Source: Crossaster papposus
Lineage: Eukaryota > Echinodermata > Asteroidea > Velatida > Solasteridae
Reading direction: 5' to 3'
Assembly (NCBI GenBank): GCA_037893245.1
Contig: JBAIAA010000810.1
Span: 558,001 to 622,000, forward strand
Length of the DNA: 64,000 nucleotides
Shown here: piece after piece, positions 1-14,300 of the stretch
How the letters are laid out: every line of letters starts with the position of its first letter
Numbering within the stretch: the first letter of the stretch is position 1
The notes under the pieces: model-generated
Told to the model about the DNA's origin: nothing
Databases searched by the model: none
What the model saw: the letters and a program-made list of their open reading frames with translations, nothing else
Program-made: the position numbers and the translations under genes

Positions 1-53
1 TGCCCACTAAACACGCTACATTCTTAATCTTCTTTTCTCATCCACGTTTGCAG

Positions 54-2342
54 AAAAGCAGCCGCAAAAACCCAAATCAGGAGATGCGTATATAATTTAA
101 ATTATTAACTGGCGTTATACTTGTACACCATTAAATAAATAAATGCGTCTTAAATATTGCCTTAAATTACTGTTGATATTTCTTTGCATTTTTCCTTTCG
201 GTCCAGGGAACGGATCTCCGAAAAAAAACAAGTCTAAAGGTATGTTGTGTATCACATTGAGTGTTCAATTCTCAATGCAATGATCATTTGGATCTTGTCA
301 GTCATTATAATGTGGCATCGACATATATGTTTGGCAGCTCTTTTCATTCCACACAATGGGTCCATTTGGCAAGAATAAATGTGTTTTATTTACCGTTATT
401 CTTTGAGAATAATATAACAACAATGAGTTGTTCTGCAATTACAATTCTCTCAACGTAAGATTCCATAGTTGACTTTTTAAAATACATTTTTTTTTAAATC
501 CAGTTGGAAAATAAAACAACCTCGAGCTCAATATAAAATTGAATAAGATTAAAACTGCTGCAAACTGCTTACTGGCTGGAATGACCTTAAATATACAAAT
601 CAAATAAGTTAAGAGGGCCTAATATTTCGATCTTAACCAGATCTTTTCCATGTCTCTGAGAAATTTCTTGTTAAGATCGAAATATTAGGCCCTCTTAACT
701 TATTTGATCAATATAAAATTGATTGTAAGGGAACAAATTACTTCACCATTTCAAACTGCCCACTATAGACACGCTACCTTCTCAATCTTCTTTTCGTATC
801 CACGTTTGCAGGAAAGCACCCGCAGAAACCTAAATCAGGAGGTGCGTGTAATTGTTATTGGGCGTATAATTGTTAAACGTCATTTACTGGCCTTATTTCT
901 TTAAACACCATTAAATAAATAAATGCGTCTTAAATATTGTCTTAAAATACTGTGGATATTTTTTGCATTTTTCTTTCTGGTCCAGGAAACGGATCTCCGA
1001 AAAAGCCCAAGTCTAAAGGTATGTTGTGTATCACATTGAGTATTCAATTCTTAATGCAATGATCATTAAATCTTGTCAGTCATTAGGCATCGACATGTAT
1101 GTTTGGCAGCTCATTTAATTCCACACAATGGGTCCATTTTGGCAAGAGTAAATGTGTTTTATTTATCGTTATTCTTCGAGAAGAATATAACAACAATTAA
1201 TGAGTTGTTTTGCAATTACAATTCTCTCAACGTAAGATCCCATAGTTGACAGTTAAGATTTAGCATTTGAATCAGACAAACCGAATATTGTTCATTTTTA
1301 TCTCCGGTATTGAGGCGCGTTGACTTAACAATTTCAAACTGCCTACTAAACACGCTACATTCTAAATGTTCTCTTCGTTTTTATCTACGTTTGCAGGAAA
1401 TAATAAACCGAAGAAGCCTAATTCTGGAGGTGCGTATTATTGAATTTATTTAGTGGCGTTACGTTTTAACAATCGATGAATTGAAAAATTAAAAGATTCC
1501 TGAATGATGCTAAAATAAATTCGTAAACTTATTATTTCTGATTGTCTGTAATGTTTGTCTTCCTTTCTGCAGGCTTTTCAAGCAGTTCCAGGCAATCAAG
1601 AGGTGCGTATTGTAAAACAGAGTAACGGTTGGGAGACAAATTTTTTGTTTTGTTACTAAATTGTTTACTTCACCATTTCAAACTGCCCACTAAACACGCT
1701 ACCTTCTCAATCTTCTTTTCTTATCCACGTTTGCAGAAAAGCAGCCGCTGAAACCCAAATCAGGAGGTTCGTATAATTGAAGTTATTTACTGGCGTTACT
1801 TTTTTAAACATGCACCATTAAATAAATAAATAAATGCGTCTTAAATATTGCCTTAAAATACCGTTGTTATATTTTTGAATTTTTGTTTTTGATCCAGGAA
1901 ACGGATCTCCGAAAAAGCCCAAGTCTAAAGGTATGTTGTGTATCACATTGAGTATTCAATTCTCAATGCAATGATCATTTGGATCTTGTCAGTCATTAAA
2001 ATGTGGCGTCGACTTGTAATGTTTGGCAGCTCAATTTCATTCCACACAATTAGTCCATTTGGCAAGAATAAATGTGTTTTATTTATCGTTATTCTTCGAG
2101 AAGAATATAACAACAATGAGTTGTCCTGCAATTATAATTCTCTCAACGTAAGATCCCATAGTTGACAGTTATGATTTAGCATTTGAATCAGACAAACCGA
2201 AAACTTTTCATTTTTTTGCCCGGTATTGAGGCGCGTTGACTTAACAAATTCAAACTGCCTACTAAACATGCTACATTCTAAATATTATCTTCGTTTTTAT
2301 CTACGTTTGCAGGAAATAAACCGAAGAAGCCTCATTCTGGAG
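54..2342 (+). CDS. Microexon block 1 (11 microexons)
   Basis: Microexons, type and coordinates: A 54-83, B 207-239, A 812-841, B 986-1018, C 1397-1429, D 1573-1602, A 1737-1766, B 1898-1930, C 2313-2342. A encodes a basic decapeptide such as GKHPQKPKSG, B encodes GNGSPKKPKSK, C encodes GN(N)KPKKPNSG and D encodes GFSSSSRQSR. That is nine exons seen directly; the title count includes none inferred beyond these nine, so read it as nine. Each has a pyrimidine-rich TTTGCAG, GTCCAG or TCTGCAG acceptor and a GTGCGT or GTATGT donor. The exon at 54-83 is followed by AT at 84-85 where its relatives have GT, so it may be skipped or dead. Confidence 0.75.
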
Positions 2343-5300
2343 GTGCGTATAATTGCAGTCATGCTGCCCCTTTTCCCACACCCAGAATGTTCCAAGAAAT
2401 GTAATAATAATTAGTGTATCATCATTTATTACAGAAGAAGAAGAAGAAGTCTTCGAGTGCACGGGTGATACGAAAGAGGTGACAGTCACGACAGACGTCG
2501 ACACCACTGAGCCTCAAGAGTTCGAGATGGACAAGGAGGATCCGACAGATGTCATATTCCATTCCGGAGGTGGATTGTCGATCAAAATCCGTAAGGAGGT
2601 TTTTACATTGATGGCTTTAGATATTAAAATGTAATTGAGACTGTCAACCTATAGTGTTTAACTCCCGTAGACAAACGCTTAAAAACGACGCTCAGAAAAC
2701 GCCTGTATTTACGATTACAGCAGATGGCCTAAGCAATCCGTTTGCATTGTTAACGCCTCACTAAAAGCGTTAATTGTTGAGGAACATCAACTAATTTCCC
2801 CTTTTAAACGGTGTCGTTTCAGGGCCTTTTACATTGTAAATGCAATGTTCATATTTGTTGCTTTGCAAGTCAAATTGTATTTGCAAACAGCAGCAAATCA
2901 TCAATTGGTGGGCCTATACTTTGAAGCTATGTTTTACTTAGTGCATAATGAAACTAAACTGAAACCTATAAACAAAGCTTTTACTTAAGCAACTAACATC
3001 TCCACTCTGAAAATGTTAAAAGAGCTTTTGAACTGATGAACGAGAGCCACAAGTCAATCACGACTCATTACACGTCTACACAAGTGATCACAGTGCCTCG
3101 GAAGTCAATTTAACAAGTCATGATTTGTCATCAGTTATGGTAAATTATCTGTTCTTTCTTCAGAGGTTGATAAGACAGACGCTTACATCCTGAGCTCCTT
3201 GAACGTCAAAATCAAAACCGTCAAGCTGCCCAAGTGGTGCTGGAAGCTGCGTTCGCTGCGACTGATCGTAATATTCGTCACAGACGGTTTCAACGTCTTG
3301 GTTCGCTCTGCATCCACCGACACTCCAATAATGGAGTACCGAAAACCGGATCGACGCCAGTTTACATGTGGCTCCATTGGATTTAGGTCAAACGGCAAGA
3401 GACGATCCAAGCTTTACTACCGACACAAACGTAAGCCATCGTCTAATCTAATTTGTCATAATTGTTATTTTAAATGTATTTCTGCATTTGAGAAAAGTAA
3501 GTAATTATGTTTATTTTTCCAAATTACATGCATCAGTATGAGGGCGCTAATGTTCACACATCTTGATCTTGATCTTGATCGTTACATTCCTGATTTGTAA
3601 GCCGAATCGCTGCGAATAGCAATTCCTGGGTAAACCGGGGAATGGTTCTTGGCTGCGTTAAAGGTCGGAAGCGCCCCGACAATAAATCGCAATCATTCGG
3701 CTTGATTCGGTCGGTTTCGGCTTCCGATTCGTACATCGTTCTCGATTGTTCTTATTTTATTCTTAAGTTATTCTTACAAACAGCGAATCGGGCCTAATTT
3801 CTCCAAATGCCATCAAGAATTGTTATTCGGGATAGATCGTAGTATTCGTTGCAATAATTCAGGAATGTGTGACCTTGGCATAAACGACGCCATTTTCTAC
3901 TGATACAAACACTTGAAAAATCACTTTATCGAAAAAGTTTAGTATTTTTGCTTTTCTTTGAAAAATGAAATACATGTATAACAAAATCACTATTGACTAC
4001 ACTTTAAAATGTCATAGGGACAGCGCCCTCTTTTGTTAAGAGAACGGCCTATTAATTTGACGAATCTTTTATAGCAATATAAAATATGAAGCCCGTGCGA
4101 TCAAACTATGATATTTTTCTGTTTTGTCAATATTAATTTCAGCAAGATAAATTGTGTACCAAATACATTTCTATAACATCACTTTTTCATTTTCTCCTTT
4201 TGTCCAGTACGCAAAGGAAAAGGCAAAAAGGGTAAATTATTTTCATGGATTTTAAAAAGAAATTCATTTGTCGATGTTATTCTCTTAATGTGATACGCTA
4301 TACCCCCAGTATCGTCACGAAAACAGCTTGTTTTGATTGACAAGAATAATTAGCTGGAAAAAAACACAACCTCGAGCTCAATATAAAATTGATTGTAAGG
4401 GGACAAATTACTTCACCATTTCAAACTGCCCACTAAACACGCTACCTTCTCAATCTTCTTTTCTTGTCCACGTTTGCAGAAAAGCAGCCGCGGAAACCCA
4501 AATCAGGAGGTGCGTATAATTGAAGTTATTTACTGGCGTTACTTTTTTAAACAACATTAAATAAATAAATAAATAAATGCGTCTTAAAATAATATTGCCT
4601 TAAAATACTGTTGATATTTCTTCGCATTTTTCTTTTTGGTCCAGGAAACGGATTTCCGAAAAAGCCCAAGTCTAAAGGTTTCTTGTGTATCACATTTTTA
4701 ACAACCGACGAATTAAACAAATAAAAGATTCCTAAATGACGCTAAAATAAATGCATAAACTTATTATACCTGGTTGTCTGTAATGTTTGTCTTCCTTTCT
4801 GCAGGCTCTTCAAGCAGTTCCAGTCAATCACGAGGTGCGTATTGTAAAACAGAGTAACGATTGGGAGACAAATTGTTGGTTTTGTTACTAAATTGTTTAC
4901 TTCACCATTTCAAACTGCCCACTAAACACGCTACATTCTTAATCTTCTTTTCTAATCCACGTTTGCAGAAAAGCAGCCGCAAAAACACAAATCAGGAGGC
5001 GCGTATAATTGAAGTTATTTACTGGCGTTACATTTTTAAACACTATTAAATAAATAAATGCGTCTTAAATATTGCCTTACAATACTGTTGATATTTTTTT
5101 GCATTTTTCTTTTTGGTCCAGGAAACGGATCTCCGAAAAAGCCCAAGTCTAAAGGTATGTTGTGTATCACATTGAGTATTCAATTCTTAATGCAATGATC
5201 ATTAAATCTTGTCAGTCATTAGGCATCGACATGTATGTTTGGCAGCTCATTTAATTCCACACAATGGGTCCATTTTGGCAAGAGTAAATGTGTTTTATTT

Positions 5301-8300
5301 ATCGTTATTCTTCGAGAAGAATATAACAACAATTAATGAGTTGTTTTGCAATTACAATTCTCTCAACGTAAGATCCCATAGTTGACAGTTAAGATTTAGC
5401 ATTTGAATCAGACAAACCGAATATTGTTCATTTTTATCTCCGGTATTGAGGCGCGTTGACTTAACAATTTCAAACTGCCTACTAAACACGCTACATTCTA
5501 AATGTTCTCTTCGTTTTTATCTACGTTTGCAGGAAATAATAAACCGAAGAAGCCTAATTCTGGAGGTGCGTATTATTGAATTTATTTAGTGGCGTTACGT
5601 TTTAACAATCGATGAATTGAAAAATTAAAAGATTCCTGAATGATGCTAAAATAAATTCGTAAACTTATTATTTCTGATTGTCTGTAATGTTTGTCTTCCT
5701 TTCTGCAGGCTTTTCAAGCAGTTCCAGGCAATCAAGAGGTGCGTATTGTAAAACAGAGTAACGGTTGGGAGACAAATTTTTTGTTTTGTTACTAAATTGT
5801 TTACTTCACCATTTCAAACTGCCCACTAAACACGCTACCTTCTCAATCTTCTTTTCTTATCCACGTTTGCAGAAAAGCAGCCGCTGAAACCCAAATCAGG
5901 AGGTTCGTATAATTGAAGTTATTTACTGGCGTTACTTTTTTAAACATGCACCATTAAATAAATAAATAAATGCGTCTTAAATATTGCCTTAAAATACCGT
6001 TGTTATATTTTTGAATTTTTGTTTTTGATCCAGGAAACGGATCTCCGAAAAAGCCCAAGTCTAAAGGTATGTTGTGTATCACATTGAGTATTCAATTCTC
6101 AATGCAATGATCATTTGGATCTTGTCAGTCATTAAAATGTGGCGTCGACTTGTAATGTTTGGCAGCTCAATTTCATTCCACACAATTAGTCCATTTGGCA
6201 AGAATAAATGTGTTTTATTTATCGTTATTCTTCGAGAAGAATATAACAACAATGAGTTGTCCTGCAATTATAATTCTCTCAACGTAAGATCCCATAGTTG
6301 ACAGTTATGATTTAGCATTTGAATCAGACAAACCGAAAACTTTTCATTTTTTTGCCCGGTATTGAGGCGCGTTGACTTAACAAATTCAAACTGCCTACTA
6401 AACATGCTACATTCTAAATATTATCTTCGTTTTTATCTACGTTTGCAGGAAATAAACCGAAGAAGCCTCATTCTGGAGGTGCGTATAATTGCAGTCATGC
6501 TGCCCCTTTTCCCACACCCAGAATGTTCCAAGAAATGTAATAATAATTAGTGTATCATCATTTATTACAGAAGAAGAAGAAGAAGTCTTCGAGTGCACGG
6601 GTGATACGAAAGAGGTGACAGTCACGACAGACGTCGACACCACTGAGCCTCAAGAGTTCGAGATGGACAAGGAGGATCCGACAGATGTCATATTCCATTC
6701 CGGAGGTGGATTGTCGATCAAAATCCGTAAGGAGGTTTTTACATTGATGGCTTTAGATATTAAAATGTAATTGAGACTGTCAACCTATAGTGTTTAACTC
6801 CCGTAGACAAACGCTTAAAAACGACGCTCAGAAAACGCCTGTATTTACGATTACAGCAGATGGCCTAAGCAATCCGTTTGCATTGTTAACGCCTCACTAA
6901 AAGCGTTAATTGTTGAGGAACATCAACTAATTTCCCCTTTTAAACGGTGTCGTTTCAGGGCCTTTTACATTGTAAATGCAATGTTCATATTTGTTGCTTT
7001 GCAAGTCAAATTGTATTTGCAAACAGCAGCAAATCATCAATTGGTGGGCCTATACTTTGAAGCTATGTTTTACTTAGTGCATAATGAAACTAAACTGAAA
7101 CCTATAAACAAAGCTTTTACTTAAGCAACTAACATCTCCACTCTGAAAATGTTAAAAGAGCTTTTGAACTGATGAACGAGAGCCACAAGTCAATCACGAC
7201 TCATTACACGTCTACACAAGTGATCACAGTGCCTCGGAAGTCAATTTAACAAGTCATGATTTGTCATCAGTTATGGTAAATTATCTGTTCTTTCTTCAGA
7301 GGTTGATAAGACAGACGCTTACATCCTGAGCTCCTTGAACGTCAAAATCAAAACCGTCAAGCTGCCCAAGTGGTGCTGGAAGCTGCGTTCGCTGCGACTG
7401 ATCGTAATATTCGTCACAGACGGTTTCAACGTCTTGGTTCGCTCTGCATCCACCGACACTCCAATAATGGAGTACCGAAAACCGGATCGACGCCAGTTTA
7501 CATGTGGCTCCATTGGATTTAGGTCAAACGGCAAGAGACGATCCAAGCTTTACTACCGACACAAACGTAAGCCATCGTCTAATCTAATTTGTCATAATTG
7601 TTATTTTAAATGTATTTCTGCATTTGAGAAAAGTAAGTAATTATGTTTATTTTTCCAAATTACATGCATCAGTATGAGGGCGCTAATGTTCACACATCTT
7701 GATCTTGATCTTGATCGTTACATTCCTGATTTGTAAGCCGAATCGCTGCGAATAGCAATTCCTGGGTAAACCGGGGAATGGTTCTTGGCTGCGTTAAAGG
7801 TCGGAAGCGCCCCGACAATAAATCGCAATCATTCGGCTTGATTCGGTCGGTTTCGGCTTCCGATTCGTACATCGTTCTCGATTGTTCTTATTTTATTCTT
7901 AAGTTATTCTTACAAACAGCGAATCGGGCCTAATTTCTCCAAATGCCATCAAGAATTGTTATTCGGGATAGATCGTAGTATTCGTTGCAATAATTCAGGA
8001 ATGTGTGACCTTGGCATAAACGACGCCATTTTCTACTGATACAAACACTTGAAAAATCACTTTATCGAAAAAGTTTAGTATTTTTGCTTTTCTTTGAAAA
8101 ATGAAATACATGTATAACAAAATCACTATTGACTACACTTCAAAATGTCATAGGGACAGCGCCCTCTTTTGTTAAGAGAACGGCCTATTAATTTGACGAA
8201 TCTTTTATAGCAATATAAAATATGAAGCCCGTGCGATCAAACTATGATATTTTTCTGTTTTGTCAATATTAATTTCAGCAAGATAAATTGTGTACCAAAT

Positions 8301-11300
8301 ACATTTCTATAACATCACTTTTTCATTTTCTCCTTTTGTCCAGTACGCAAAGGAAAAGGCAAAAAGGGTAAATTATTTTCATGGATTTTAAAAAGAAATT
8401 CATTTGTCGATGTTATTCTCTTAATGTGATACGCTATACCCCCAGTATCGTCACGAAAACAGCTTGTTTTGATTGACAAGAATAATTAGCTGGAAAAAAA
8501 CACAACCTCGAGCTCAATATAAAATTGATTGTAAGGGGACAAATTACTTCACCATTTCAAACTGCCCACTAAACACACTACCTTCTCAATCTTCTTTTCT
8601 TGTCCACGTTTGCAGAAAAGCAGCCGCGGAAACCCAAATCAGGAGGTGCGTATAATTGAAGTTATTTACTGGCGTTACTTTTTTAAACAACATTAAATAA
8701 ATAAATAAATAAATGCGTCTTAAAATAATATTGCCTTAAAATACTGTTGATATTTCTTCGCATTTTTCTTTTTGGTCCAGGAAACGGATTTCCGAAAAAG
8801 CCCAAGTCTAAAGGTTTCTTGTGTATCACATTTTTAACAACCGACGAATTAAACAAATAAAAGATTCCTAAATGACGCTAAAATAAATGCGTAAACTTAT
8901 TATACCTGGTTGTCTGTAATGTTTGTCTTCCTTTCTGCAGGCTCTTCAAGCAGTTCCAGTCAATCACGAGGTGCGTATTGTAAAACAGAGTAACGATTGG
9001 GAGACAAATTGTTGGTTTTGTTACTAAATTGTTTACTTCACCATTTCAAACTGCCCACTAAACACGCTACATTCTTAATCTTCTTTTCTAATCCACGTTT
9101 GCAGAAAAGCAGCCGCAAAAACACAAATCAGGAGGCGCGTATAATTGAAGTTATTTACTGGCGTTACATTTTTAAACACTATTAAATAAATAAATGCGTC
9201 TTAAATATTGCCTTACAATACTGTTGATATTTTTTTGCATTTTTCTTTTTGGTCCAGGAAACGGATCTCCGAAAAAGCCCAAGTCTAAAGGTATGTTGTG
9301 TATCACATTGAGTATTCAATTATCAATGCAATGATCATTTGAATCTTGTCAGTCACTATAATGTGGCGTCGACATGTATGTTTGGCAGCTCATTTAATTC
9401 CACACAATGGGTCCATTTTGGCAAGAGTAGATGTGTTTTATTTATCGTTATTCTTCGAGAAGAATATAACAACAATGAGTTGTTTTGCAATTACAATTCT
9501 CTCAACGTAAGATCCCATAGTTGACAGTTATGATTTAGCATTTGAATCAGACAAACCGAAAACTGTTCATTTTTATCTCCGGTATTGAGGCGCGTTGACT
9601 TAACAATTTCAAACTGCCTACTAAACATGCTACATTCTGAATGTTCTCTTCGTTTTTATCTACGTTTGCAGGAAATAAACCGAAGAAGCATCATTCTGGA
9701 GGTGCGTATTATTGAAGTTATTTAGTGGCGTTATACGTTTCAACAACCGATAAATTGAAAAATTAAAAGATTCCTGAATGACGCTAAAATAAATGCGTAA
9801 ACTTATTATACCTGATTGTCTGTAATGTTTGTCTTCCTTTCTGCAGGCTCTTCAAGCAGTTCCAGTCAATCACGAGGTGCGTATTGTAAAACAGAGTAAC
9901 GATTGGGAGACAAATTGTTGGTTTTGTTACTAAATTGTTTACTTCACCATTTCAAACTGCCCACTAAACACGCTACATTCTTAATCTTCTTTTCTAATCC
10001 ACGTTTGCAGAAAAGCAGCCGCAAAAACACAAATCAGGAGGCGCGTATAATTGAAGTTATTTACTGGCGTTACATTTTTAAACACTATTAAATAAATAAA
10101 TGCGTCTTAAATATTGCCTTACAATACTGTTGATATTTTTTTGCATTTTTCTTTTTGGTCCAGGAAACGGATCTCCGAAAAAGCCCAAGTCTAAAGGTAT
10201 GCTGTGTATCACATTGAGTATTCAATTATCAATGCAATGATCATTTGATCTTGTCAGTCATTATAATGTGGCGTCGACATGTATGTTTGGCAGCTCATTT
10301 AATTCCACACAATGGGTCCATTTTGGCAAGAGTAAATGTGTTTTATTTATCGTTATTCTTCGAGAAGAATATAACAACAATGAGTTGTTTTGCAATTACA
10401 ATTCTCTCAACGTAAGATCCCATAGTTGACAGTTATGATTTAGCATTTGAATCAGACAAACCGAAAACTCTTCATTTTTATCTCCGGTATTGAGGCGCGT
10501 TGACTTAACAATTTCAAACTGCCTACTAAACATGCTACATTCTGAATGTTCTCTTCGTTTTTATCTACGTTTGCAGGAAATAAACCGAAGAAGCATCATT
10601 CTGGAGGTGCGTATTATTGAAGTTATTTAGTGGCGTTATACGTTTCAACAACCGATAAATTGAAAAATTAAAAGATTCCTGAATGACGCTAAAATAAATG
10701 CGTAAACTTATTATACCTGATTGTCTGTAATGTTTGTCTTCCTTTCTGCAGGCTCTTCAAGCAGTTCCAGTCAATCACGAGGTGCGTATTGTAAAACAGA
10801 GTAACGATTGGGAGACAAATTGTTGGTTTTGTTACTAAATTGTTTACTTCACCATTTCAAACTGCCCACTAAACACGCTACATTCTTAATCTTCTTTTCT
10901 AATCCACGTTTGCAGAAAAGCAGCCGCAAAAACACAAATCAGGAGGCGCGTATAATTGAAGTTATTTACTGGCGTTACATTTTTAAACACTATTAAATAA
11001 ATAAATGCGTCTTAAATATTGCCTTACAATACTGTTGATATTTTTTTGCATTTTTCTTTTTGGTCCAGGAAACGGATCTCCGAAAAAGCCCAAGTCTAAA
11101 GGTATGCTGTGTATCACATTGAGTATTCAATTATCAATGCAATGATCATTTGATCTTGTCAGTCATTATAATGTGGCGTCGACATGTATGTTTGGCAGCT
11201 CATTTAATTCCACACAATGGGTCCATTTTGGCAAGAGTAAATGTGTTTTATTTATCGTTATTCTTCGAGAAGAATATAACAACAATGAGTTGTTTTGCAA

Positions 11301-14300
11301 TTACAATTCTCTCAACGTAAGATCCCATAGTTGACAGTTATGATTTAGCATTTGAATCAGACAAACCGAAAACTCTTCATTTTTATCTCCGGTATTGAGG
11401 CGCGTTGACTTAACAATTTCAAACTGCCTACTAAACATGCTACATTCTGAATGTTCTCTTCGTTTTTATCTACGTTTGCAGGAAATAAACCGAAGAAGCC
11501 TAATTCTGGAGGTGCGTATTATTGAAGTTATTTAGTGGCGTTACGTTTCAACAACCGATAAATTGAAAAATTAAAAGATTCCTGAATGACGCTAAAATAA
11601 ATGCGTAAACTTATTATACCTGATTGTCTGTAATGTTTGTCTTCCTTTCTGCAGGCTCTTCAAGCAGTTCCAGTCAATCACGAGGTGCGTATTGTAAAAC
11701 AGAGTAACGATTGGGAGACAAATTGTTGGTTTTGTTACTAAATTGTTTACTTCACCATTTCAAACTGCCCACTAAACACGCTACCTTCTCAATCTTCTTT
11801 TCTTATCCACGTTTGCAGAAAAGCAGCCGCGAAAACCCAAATCAGGAGGCGCGTATAATTGAAGTTATTTACTGGCGTTACTTTTTTAAACACTATTAAA
11901 TAAATAAATGCGTCTTAAATATTGCCTTACAATACTGTTGATATTTTTTTGCATTTTTCTTTTTGGTCCAGGAAACGGATCTCCGAAAAAGCCCAAGTCT
12001 AAAGGTATGCTGTGTATCACATTGATTATTCAATTATCAATGCAATGATCATTTGAATCTTGTCAGTCACTATAATGTGGCGTCGACATGTATGTTTGGC
12101 AGCTCATTTAATTCCACACAATGGGTCCATTTTGGCAAGAGTAAATGTGTTTTATTTATCGTTATTCTTCGAGAAGAATATAACAACAATGAGTTGTTTT
12201 GCAATTACAATTCTCTCAACGTAAGATCCCATAGTTGACAGTTATGATTTAGCATTTGAATCAGACAAACCGAAAACTCTTCATTTTCCCCCCGGTATTG
12301 AGGCGCGTTGACTTAACAATTTCAAACTGCCTACTAAACATGCTATACATTATAAATGTTCTCTTCGTTTTTATCTACGTTTGCAGGAAATAAACCGAAG
12401 AAGCATCATTCTGGAGGTGCGTATTATTGAAGTTATTTAGTGGCGTTATACGTTTTAACAATCGATGAATTGAACAATTAAAAGATTCCTGAATGATGCT
12501 ACAATAAATTCGTAAACTTATTATTTCTGATTGTCTGTAATGTTTGTCTTCCTTTCTGCAGGCTTTTCAAGCAGTTCCAGGCAATCAAAAGGTGCGTATT
12601 GTAAAACAGAGTAACGATTGGAAGACAAATTGTTGGTTTTGTTACTAAATTGTTTACTTCACCATTTCAAACTGCCCACTAAACACGCTACATTCTTAAT
12701 CTTCTTTTCTAATCCACGTTTGCAGAAAAGCAGCCGCAAAAACACAAATCAGGAGGCGCGTATAATTGAAGTTATTTACTGGCGTTACATTTTTAAACAC
12801 TATTAAATAAATAAATGCCTCTTAAATATTGCCTTACAATACTGTTGATATTTTTTTGCATTTTTCTTTTTGGTCCAGGAAACGGATCTCCGAAAAAGCC
12901 CAAGTCTAAAGGTATGTTGTGTATCACATTGAGTATTCAATTATCAATGCAATGATCATTTGAATCTTGTCAGTCACTATAATGTGGCGTCGACATGTAT
13001 GTTTGGCAGCTCATTTAATTCCACACAATGGGTTCATTTTGGCAAGAGTAAATGTGTTTTATTTATCGTTATTCTTCGAGAAGAATATAACAACAATGAG
13101 TTGTTTTGCAATTACAATTCTCTCAACGTAAGATCCCATAGTTGACAGTTATGATTTAGCATTTGAATCAGACAAACCGAAAACTGTTCATTTTTATCTC
13201 CGGTATTGAGGCGCGTTGACTTAACAATTTCAAACTGCCTACTAAACATGCTACATTCTAAATGTTCTCTTCGTTTTTATCTACGTTTGCAGGAAATAAA
13301 CCGAAGAAGCATCATTCTGGAGGTGCGTATTATTGAAGTTATTTAGTGGCGTTATACGTTTCAACAACCGATAAATTGAAAAATTAAAAGATTCCTGAAT
13401 GACGCTAAAATAAATGCGTAAACTTATTATACCTGATTGTCTGTAATGTTTGTCTTCCTTTCTGCAGGCTCTTCAAGCAGTTCCAGTCAATCACGAGGTG
13501 CGTATTGTAAAACAGAGTAACGATTGGGAGACAAATTGTTGGTTTTGTTACTAAATTGTTTACTTCACCATTTCAAACTGCCCACTAAACACGCTACATT
13601 CTTAATCTTCTTTTCTAATCCACGTTTGCAGAAAAGCAGCCGCAAAAACACAAATCAGGAGGCGCGTATAATTGAAGTTATTTACTGGCGTTACATTTTT
13701 AAACACTATTAAATAAATAAATGCGTCTTAAATATTGCCTTACAATACTGTTGATATTTTTTTGCATTTTTCTTTTTGGTCCAGGAAACGGATCTCCGAA
13801 AAAGCCCAAGTCTAAAGGTATGCTGTGTATCACATTGAGTATTCAATTATCAATGCAATGATCATTTGATCTTGTCAGTCATTATAATGTGGCGTCGACA
13901 TGTATGTTTGGCAGCTCATTTAATTCCACACAATGGGTCCATTTTGGCAAGAGTAAATGTGTTTTATTTATCGTTATTCTTCGAGAAGAATATAACAACA
14001 ATGAGTTGTTTTGCAATTACAATTCTCTCAACGTAAGATCCCATAGTTGACAGTTATGATTTAGCATTTGAATCAGACAAACCGAAAACTCTTCATTTTT
14101 ATCTCCGGTATTGAGGCGCGTTGACTTAACAATTTCAAACTGCCTACTAAACATGCTACATTCTGAATGTTCTCTTCGTTTTTATCTACGTTTGCAGGAA
14201 ATAAACCGAAGAAGCATCATTCTGGAGGTGCGTATTATTGAAGTTATTTAGTGGCGTTACGTTTCAACAACCGATAAATTGAAAAAATTAAAAGATTCCT

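Larger units (their letters stand above)
980..9320 (+). repeat. 4,136-bp tandem segmental duplication (two copies)
   Basis: Sequence from about 980 to 5,184 recurs at about 5,116-9,320 with a constant offset of 4,136 bp. By eye I found only three substitutions (positions 4,005/8,141, 4,441/8,577 and 4,755/8,891). Each copy holds microexons B-C-D-A-B-C, the FAMeT-like half module exons and A-B-D-A. Breakpoints lie within the homologous A-B intron sequence, as expected for unequal crossing over. A collapsed or expanded assembly is the alternative. Confidence 0.9.

Noticed and set aside
980-9320. The 4.1-kb direct repeat as long terminal repeats of a retroelement
   Set aside because: Copies are adjacent tandem blocks containing host-type spliced exons, with no reverse transcriptase, gag, primer site or polypurine tract.
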